DNA of 64,000 nucleotides from positions 22,657,212-22,721,211 of the forward strand of contig JARCOQ010000011.1 in assembly GCA_029207755.1 (NCBI GenBank). Reading direction: 5' to 3'. The translations under genes were made by a program, and so were the position numbers. Source of the stretch: Chamaea fasciata. Its lineage: Eukaryota > Chordata > Aves > Passeriformes > Sylviidae. Under the pieces are notes generated by a model. It saw only the letters and a program-made list of their open reading frames with translations, was not told the origin of the DNA and ran no database searches. Of this stretch, positions 58,851-64,000 are shown one piece after another. Position 1 is the stretch's first letter; every line of letters begins with the position of its first letter.

Positions 58851-60409
58851 TATGAACCAGTGGATTGTGGGTCACCTGTGTTTTCTCATCATTTTCAGGG
58901 AACAAGTGCTAAAAGCAATAAATAATTAAATGCACAGAACTCCACCAACCAAACCCTCAAATGTAGAACGTGTGGAGGACATAATTTGGGACAGTGAGAA
59001 AGGGAGAGATCCTTGGTGGAGATCTTCAATGGCAAACAAGAAACCTTCCCTGACTGTGGCCGGAAACGCCTCGGTGTTCCTCGCTTTCTTCCAGATCAAA
59101 ATGACTTTAATTTGCAATTCACTGAATCATCTTGCAGGGTCTGTGTGCAGTCTGTGTGCAGGAAGGAGGTGCCATGGGAGGGAGGAAGAAAACCCTCGGT
59201 GTTATCCCGCAGTGTTTACAGCTCCTGACAGGATGGCTTTTAGGAATGAAGGTTTGGACGTGGCGCAGCACACGCACGCTGTAATTTGTCTGTCAGCTCC
59301 CTGAAAGTTCATTGGCATTGTCACGTCGTGTTTAACTCAGTGGGGAAATATGGATTTCATCCCTGGTGATTTCGTGGAGCACTTTGATAGCCTGAAGGTT
59401 TCCCATTAGAGCCACGGCCTCCCATCTCCTCCCCACCTCCCTGGGAATCACTGCACCTCTCCGTAGGACCTCAGCATGCAAAGGACCCAAAATAAATCAG
59501 GAATGATTCCTTCCAACTGTTTGAAAGGATTAAATGTCTGATTGTGCAGGAATACCTGCAGGTCTGGAACCTCTCTGGATATCTGTGTGAGTAGGGGTTC
59601 ATAAAGCCAAAAGAAAGGCATGGACAAAAATCAGAGTTTTCCTTGGTTAGAAGATGGCACGTGCCAAAAATAACGAAGAACTCTGCTTGCTGTGCCGGGG
59701 CACGTCCAGAAAAATATGACAGGAATATTTTTCAATATTTTTCTCCCCCTTTTCATTTTTAAAGAAGAGTAGGAAACTCTTTGCAGCACTGTACCTGCTG
59801 GGCTTGGTACAATATCAACAGAAAATCTGCACATCCATTGAGGAGCCCAGGCCAGAGGTGCCTCTGCCTTTCCACGGCTGTTGCAGGCTTCAGCTGGAGA
59901 CCCATAAACCTTCTGGAGAACATTTAATTTTTCATGCTCAGCCATTTAGTTAAAGGTGTTTCCAGACCACATTAACAAAAATAAAAGCTGACAGATTAAA
60001 AGGAACTCTGTTCATTTTGGAGGCGCGCTCTGAGATAAAATAATTCTCGGTGCTGATCCTCCACTGTTCAAACCTGAGCTGTGCAAAGCACTCTCTGTGT
60101 GGAGTTGGATGGGTAAATATTCCCTGGAAAAATAAGAGTGTTTATATCAAAACAGTCTTTATTATTCCTTTTCCACTCTTCTGCCATGCTGTGTTTTTTA
60201 AAATCAGATTTCATGTGCACATACATCATTTTTATAGTGTCATTTTACCTGGTGAGTGAAAAGGCAATTTTTATCAACTTAACTTAGTGCTAACAAAAAA
60301 ACCTGCATTTCTTTGTGGTACAAATGAGCATAATTACAGTAAAGCACTGCTTTTAAGAGTGTTCAGCTGCTGCCAGCGTGCTGACACACAGCAGAATTGG
60401 ATACATGTT
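58851..60409. other. unique non-coding sequence
   Basis: No gene recognised. A 124-codon plus frame at 58930-59304 and a 104-codon minus frame at 59631-59945 match nothing I know. Confidence 0.5.
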
Positions 60410-60851
60410 CTGTTCCTGGAAAAATAGACAGGAGATGTGAATTCTGTTGGGTACAACTTGAATACAGCTTTTAACCATCAGAAAACAACTTTTAATTATC
60501 AGAAGCCAACTTTTAACCCTCAGAAGCCAACCTTTAGCCATCAGAAGCCACAGGGCACCGTGCTGACATTGATTTTCAATCTGAGGCTGGGTTAACAAGT
60601 TGGAGGACGGAAAGAATGGAGAAACACCTTCTGTTCCTAGATAAGAAAACCGGAGACCTGGGTTCTGTTGGGTACAATTTGAAGCCAACTTTTAACCACC
60701 AGAAGCCAACTTTTTATTATCAGAAGACAACTTTTAATTATCAGAAGACAACTTTTAGCCATCAGAAGCCAAAGGGCGTGATGCAGACATTAATTTTCAA
60801 TCTGAAGCTGGGTTAACAAGTTGGAGGAGGGGAAGGATGGAGATGATTTTC
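60410..60851 (+). repeat. nested tandem repeat: 21-bp units inside a 221-bp duplication
   Basis: Two 221-bp copies (60410-60630 and 60631-60851) share CTGTTCCT, TTCTGTTGGGTACAA, CAATCTGARGCTGGGTTAAC and TTGGAGGA landmarks at constant offset 221. Inside each copy sit about five 21-bp units, CAGAAGCCAACTTTTAACCAT-like, at 60479, 60500, 60521, 60542 and again 60700, 60721, 60742, 60763. Because 21 is a multiple of three, both strands encode short heptapeptide repeats (for example K-S-W-L-L on the minus strand). These are by-products and not evidence of a gene. Confidence 0.95.
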
Positions 60852-60875
60852 CTGCCGACTGCACAGAACTGGCTG

Positions 60876-60905
60876 TTTGTTAAACTCCCAGGGGAGTTTA
60901 ACAAA
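60876..60905. repeat. 30-bp near-perfect palindrome (14-bp arms)
   Basis: TTTGTTAAACTCCC, a 2-base AG centre, then GGGAGTTTAACAAA. All 14 positions of the arms pair. It starts 24 bp after the nested repeat. Confidence 0.95.
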
Positions 60906-61150
60906 TCCCACGTGGATTTCTCTCATTGTTTGGCCGGGGCAGAGCTGGCTGTGCAATGTGGGACATGCCAGGCTGGATCACTGTTAACGTTCAACCTCCA
61001 GTGCTGCTCACCTGGAACACCAAGTGCTCTTTAATGGCTCTGAAATGTCCTGGTCTGCTGCAGGTTTGAGGGGATCCCACCCTGACAAGCTGTCACAGCA
61101 TCCCTGCAGAGGGAGAGGAAAGGTGTGTGAGGATGTGACAGACACGAGGA
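60906..61150. other. unique non-coding sequence
   Basis: Nothing recognised between the palindrome and the 51-bp repeat. Confidence 0.5.
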
Positions 61151-61152
61151 CT

Positions 61153-61305
61153 CCTCCTGAAACCCCTCAGGTGCCCTGGGTGGAAGGCTGGAACTGGATA
61201 TTTCCTCCTGAAACCCCTCAGGTGCCCTGGGCGGAGGGCTGGAATTGGATATTTCCTCCTGAAACCCCTCAGGTGCCCTGGGTGGAAGGCTGGAACTGGA
61301 TATTT
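61153..61305 (+). repeat. 51-bp tandem repeat, three copies
   Basis: Units start at 61153, 61204 and 61255. Each carries CCTCCTGAAACCCCTCAGG, GTGCCCTGGG and GGCTGGAAYTGGATATTT. Copies one and three are nearly identical; the middle one differs at about four sites. The unit is 17 codons, so the plus frame 61024-61449 repeats a P-P-E-T-P-Q-V-P-W-x-E-G-W-N-W-I-F peptide. There is no other sign of a protein. Confidence 0.95.
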
Positions 61306-62196
61306 CCCTCCCGGGCTTCTCCAGCACCTCAGCAAAGCTTTGCCAGGATGGGAAGAATGTTTGTTCATCTCCACTTCGTTGTCCCACCCTCACTCCAATC
61401 CCCTTTCCAGAATTCAAGAGTGGAAAGAGCTCTGAGCAAGTTGCGATAATAATTCCGTGGCTGTCTCGGTAATGCCTCCATAATTAACATTTGTCCTCAC
61501 AGATACAATAACTCCCTGCAATGCAGACATAAATATTCCATTTTAAGTAGGCACCTGAATTCTGGGGATGAGGGGTGTAAACTTTAATTACATTTCACAA
61601 GTGCATTTCCCTCATAATCCCATATTTTTCATTAGACACAAAATAACATTTCTGCTCATTTTGGATAGGTTTTTTTTTTTTTTCCCTTTGCTTTGGTCTG
61701 TTTAAATACAAAAAAATGTGAACAAGTAGAGGAAAGCCTGTTGATTTAGACAAATTAAATATGTACAGAGTAATTCATACAGAAAGTTTAATTTTTTTCC
61801 CCCTCTGTCTCAATAAAGATATGATAATTTTCTGAATCAAAGTTTTAAGCTTCATATTGCTCCCATCTCTTCAGGAAAACAATTGCTAGATTCATTTGAA
61901 AGTTACTATTTAACATATTACAAAGATTAATCTCTCAGTTGTTATTGAAATCTTCTGTTGTTGAGTTTTGGCAATTCAAAGAAATATAAATACAATTGAA
62001 TTTTATGAGGGTCTCTGGTGATGGAATATAGACTTTGCTTTCCAGCCAGGATTTACCTGCTGATCTCATTTTTCCACTTAGGAAACCACAGCTGATTTTA
62101 GGCAGAAATGGAACTTGAGTTTTATTCTGAAGGTGCATCGCTGTGAGTAGAAACATCTCCTTAAACTGGCTCATGGAATTTATACAAGAACCTGGA
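61306..62196. other. unique non-coding sequence
   Basis: No gene recognised. T15 at about 61670. AT-rich between 61700 and 62000. Confidence 0.5.
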
Positions 62197-62197
62197 G

Positions 62198-62478
62198 CGC
62201 CAGGACAAGGGGGAAAGGCTTCCCACTGCCAGGGGGCAGGGATGGATGGATGGGATTTTGGGAAGGAATTGTTCCCTGGGAGGGTGGGGAGGAGCTGGGA
62301 TGGAATTCCCAGAGAAGCTGTGGCTGCCCCTGGATCCCTGGCAGTGCCCAAGGCCAGGCTGGATGGGTTTGGAACACCCTGGGACAGTGGAAGGTGTCTC
62401 TGCCCATGGCAGGGGTGGGATGGGATGAAATATAAGATCCCTTCCACCCAAACCATTCTGCTATTCCGTGATTCCTTG
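62198..62478 (+). mobile_element. CR1 LINE 3' fragment, well preserved
   Basis: Plus-strand CR1: 'ggacaagggggaaaggcttcc', 'gggattttgggaaggaattg', 'cccagagaagctgtggctgc', 'gcccaaggccaggctggatg', 'gacagtggaaggtgtctctg', 'cccaaaccattctgctattcc'. It ends in octamers ATTCTGCT ATTCCGTG ATTCC. Young-looking. Confidence 0.95.
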
Positions 62479-63050
62479 AGATAAAAGTTTGGCTGGTGTC
62501 TAAAGCAATAAATCAGAAGTTCAGACTTAGAACAGAAATTTCTGTCATTTCTGAAAATAGACTCAAGAGTTTAAAGTTGCATTTTTTGGTTGTTTCCAAT
62601 TGACAGATCCCTTTCCTCTCCCTCTATTTATTGAATATTATCTCTCCATTCTGCCTGTCGTGGCAGCACCTGAAGTTTTGTGACACGCTGGCTTTGGCAG
62701 CATTATTGACTTCAAAAGTTCCTGTGTCCTTCACATCCCATCGTGTTCAACTCCCCAGATAAGTTCATGGTTAAATTCCATAGATCTGATCCCATTTATT
62801 TCAACAACAAGATATTGCTTGGAAGGAAATGCATCCTGCTCTCTCTCTTTAGGAATTACCTAAATGTATTAAAATCCTGGCTTAACTATTTTTCACAATT
62901 AGGCTGATGGGGCTCGATGCCTTTCTGAGGGAAAAAACCTGAGAAATATGCCCAGAATAACAAATCATTAGATGTGATAAGCCAGGAGGTCCAGTTTTCC
63001 TGAAAATTTGTCTTAATTATCCTTTGTTCTTTGGGTTTTTTTTTTGTTTT

Positions 63051-63087
<37 letters not shown>

Positions 63088-64000
63088 CTGGGCTACTTGT
63101 TTATATTGAAAGTAAAAATAATCCCTCTGTCATCCTTGGATATCCCTAGCAGCCAAGAAAGTCTTTTCCATCTATTTCCCCTCATCTCCCCAGCCCCTGC
63201 AGCCGAGCTGCCTTCCAAGGTATAATTAATTTATAGTTTGTGTCCCAAGGAGGAAAAACTGAGTGCTCATCAGTGTGATGTTCCGGCACTTCAGTGCATT
63301 ATTTTGGGGAGGGGGGTCTTATTGTGTTTATTCCAACACCCGTGGCAAGCAAACCTGGATTCTTTGCCCTTCTTTTCATTCTTGAACGTAATCAACCAAA
63401 TTCTGGCACTAATCATATTAAAGCCACTTTTTATGGTGGTAATTCAGACTGAAAAAACTCCTGATTTTGGTGCTCCCACTGTAGCTGGTGGGAGGGAGGT
63501 GGGTATCCCCTGAAATAGTAAAATACAAAATACAATGCCCAGAAATCGGCTCTGTTTCTAAAAGAAAACCTCAAATTTCTGCATTTTGAAGTGGTCTGTG
63601 ATGCAGAGCTTCTGCACAGGATAAGAAAATCTGCACAATTCTTGGTCCAGTTCATGCCACACTTTTTTACTGGCTCGGGAACTTGAATTTCAGCTCCTTG
63701 TCTGAGAGCCTCAACCTTTGTGGGCAGTGGCAGAGCAAAAATCCCACTGCCAGCAGCTCCTGTTGTAACTGCACTATTTCAGCAATTCCAGGAAAGTTTG
63801 TGAGTGATTTTAATTTTACAGGGACTGAAGGGATTTTTTTTTCCCCCAGAATGGTCAATATTGGTCTTATTTTCATCCAGAGATTTTTTTATTCATTTTA
63901 TTCCTTTTTAATTTGGCATTCTATTTTCTCTTCCTGTTCTAAAACTGAGCTGTCAAAAACCAGTGGAGTGTCTGGGAAGTGTGCAGGGACAAGGGGAAAA
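62479..64000. other. unique non-coding sequence with a long T tract
   Basis: No gene recognised to the window's end. The T tract at 63036-63084 is listed separately. Confidence 0.5.
63036..63084. repeat. T-rich tract ending in T33
   Basis: T10, G, T4, G, then 33 uninterrupted T (63052-63084). It is not attached to any CR1 copy. CR1 elements do not use poly(A) tails, so it is not a CR1 end. Confidence 0.97.

Noticed and set aside
61024..61449. 141-codon plus frame with a 17-residue repeat
   Set aside because: The repeat is a product of the 51-bp tandem triplication, and nothing else indicates a protein.
61935..62456. 173-codon minus frame as a gene
   Set aside because: Mostly the antisense of the CR1 copy at 62198-62478.
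63036..63084. T33 tract as the reversed poly(A) tail of a retroposon or processed pseudogene
   Set aside because: No gene-like sequence or flanking duplication could be seen next to it.
1..64000. CRISPR array, operon, tRNA or rRNA genes
   Set aside because: None of the periodic repeats has the spacer structure of a CRISPR array. No tRNA cloverleaf or rRNA core sequence was recognised, and the sequence is clearly vertebrate non-coding DNA.

Overview
The window looks like ordinary gene-free DNA (intergenic or a very long intron) from a bird, probably a songbird. The main evidence is about two dozen short, 5'-truncated copies of the CR1 (chicken repeat 1) LINE. They keep the CR1 3' end: a degenerate tail of 8-bp ATTCTRTG-like units, next to a block that still translates as the last residues of the CR1 ORF2 protein (for example RAVKHWIRLSREW-like at about 1.53 kb). 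No L1, Alu or other mammalian repeat is visible. The GC-rich CR1 variants and the three LTR-like insertions remind me of passerine genomes, but that narrower placement is inference from memory. I recognise no protein-coding gene, exon, tRNA, rRNA, CRISPR array or bacterial-type operon. Open reading frames reach 178 codons at most, are not conserved in any way I can see, and many are antisense or frameshifted translations of CR1 or of tandem repeats.

Layout. 1-8.2 kb: unique AT-rich sequence with a CR1 at 1.5 kb, a CR1-like piece at 4.1 kb and a 32-34 bp minisatellite at 7.45 kb. 8.2-23.5 kb: long unique stretches with CR1 copies at 8.3, 15.1, 16.9 and 20.0 kb and two small CpG clusters (12.95 and 22.75 kb). 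23.58-24.45 kb: the best-resolved structure in the window, a CR1 cut into three pieces by a 338-bp solo LTR (exact 6-bp target-site duplication) and by an unidentified 287-bp insert flanked by GCCA. 24.5-39.9 kb: unique sequence with CR1 copies at 25.1, 29.2, 29.7, 32.1, 33.5 (the longest, about 520 bp) and 36.6 kb, several forming inverted pairs. 39.9-40.5 kb: a G-quadruplex-prone minisatellite abutting a 513-bp minus-strand LTR. 42.6-49.8 kb: CR1 pieces and a third LTR at 45.7 kb. 50.1-53.4 kb: a 29-bp minisatellite, a pure (GGAA)27 array, two CR1s, and a 19-bp repeat that seems to have grown out of CR1 sequence. 53.4-60.4 kb: mostly unique sequence plus a CR1 at 58.6 kb. 60.4-61.3 kb: a cluster of unusual repeats (21-bp units nested in a 221-bp tandem duplication, a 30-bp near-perfect palindrome, a 51-bp triplication). 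62.2 kb: a final CR1, then a 33-T run at 63.05 kb.

There is no gene network to describe. The biology is transposon insertion, decay and local repeat expansion, on a background of unique sequence that may hide enhancers I can only nominate. I did not find evidence of a new molecular system. The items most worth checking are the composite insertion at 23.6-24.3 kb, the repeat cluster at 60.4-61.3 kb, and the G-rich array beside the LTR at 39.9-40.5 kb.
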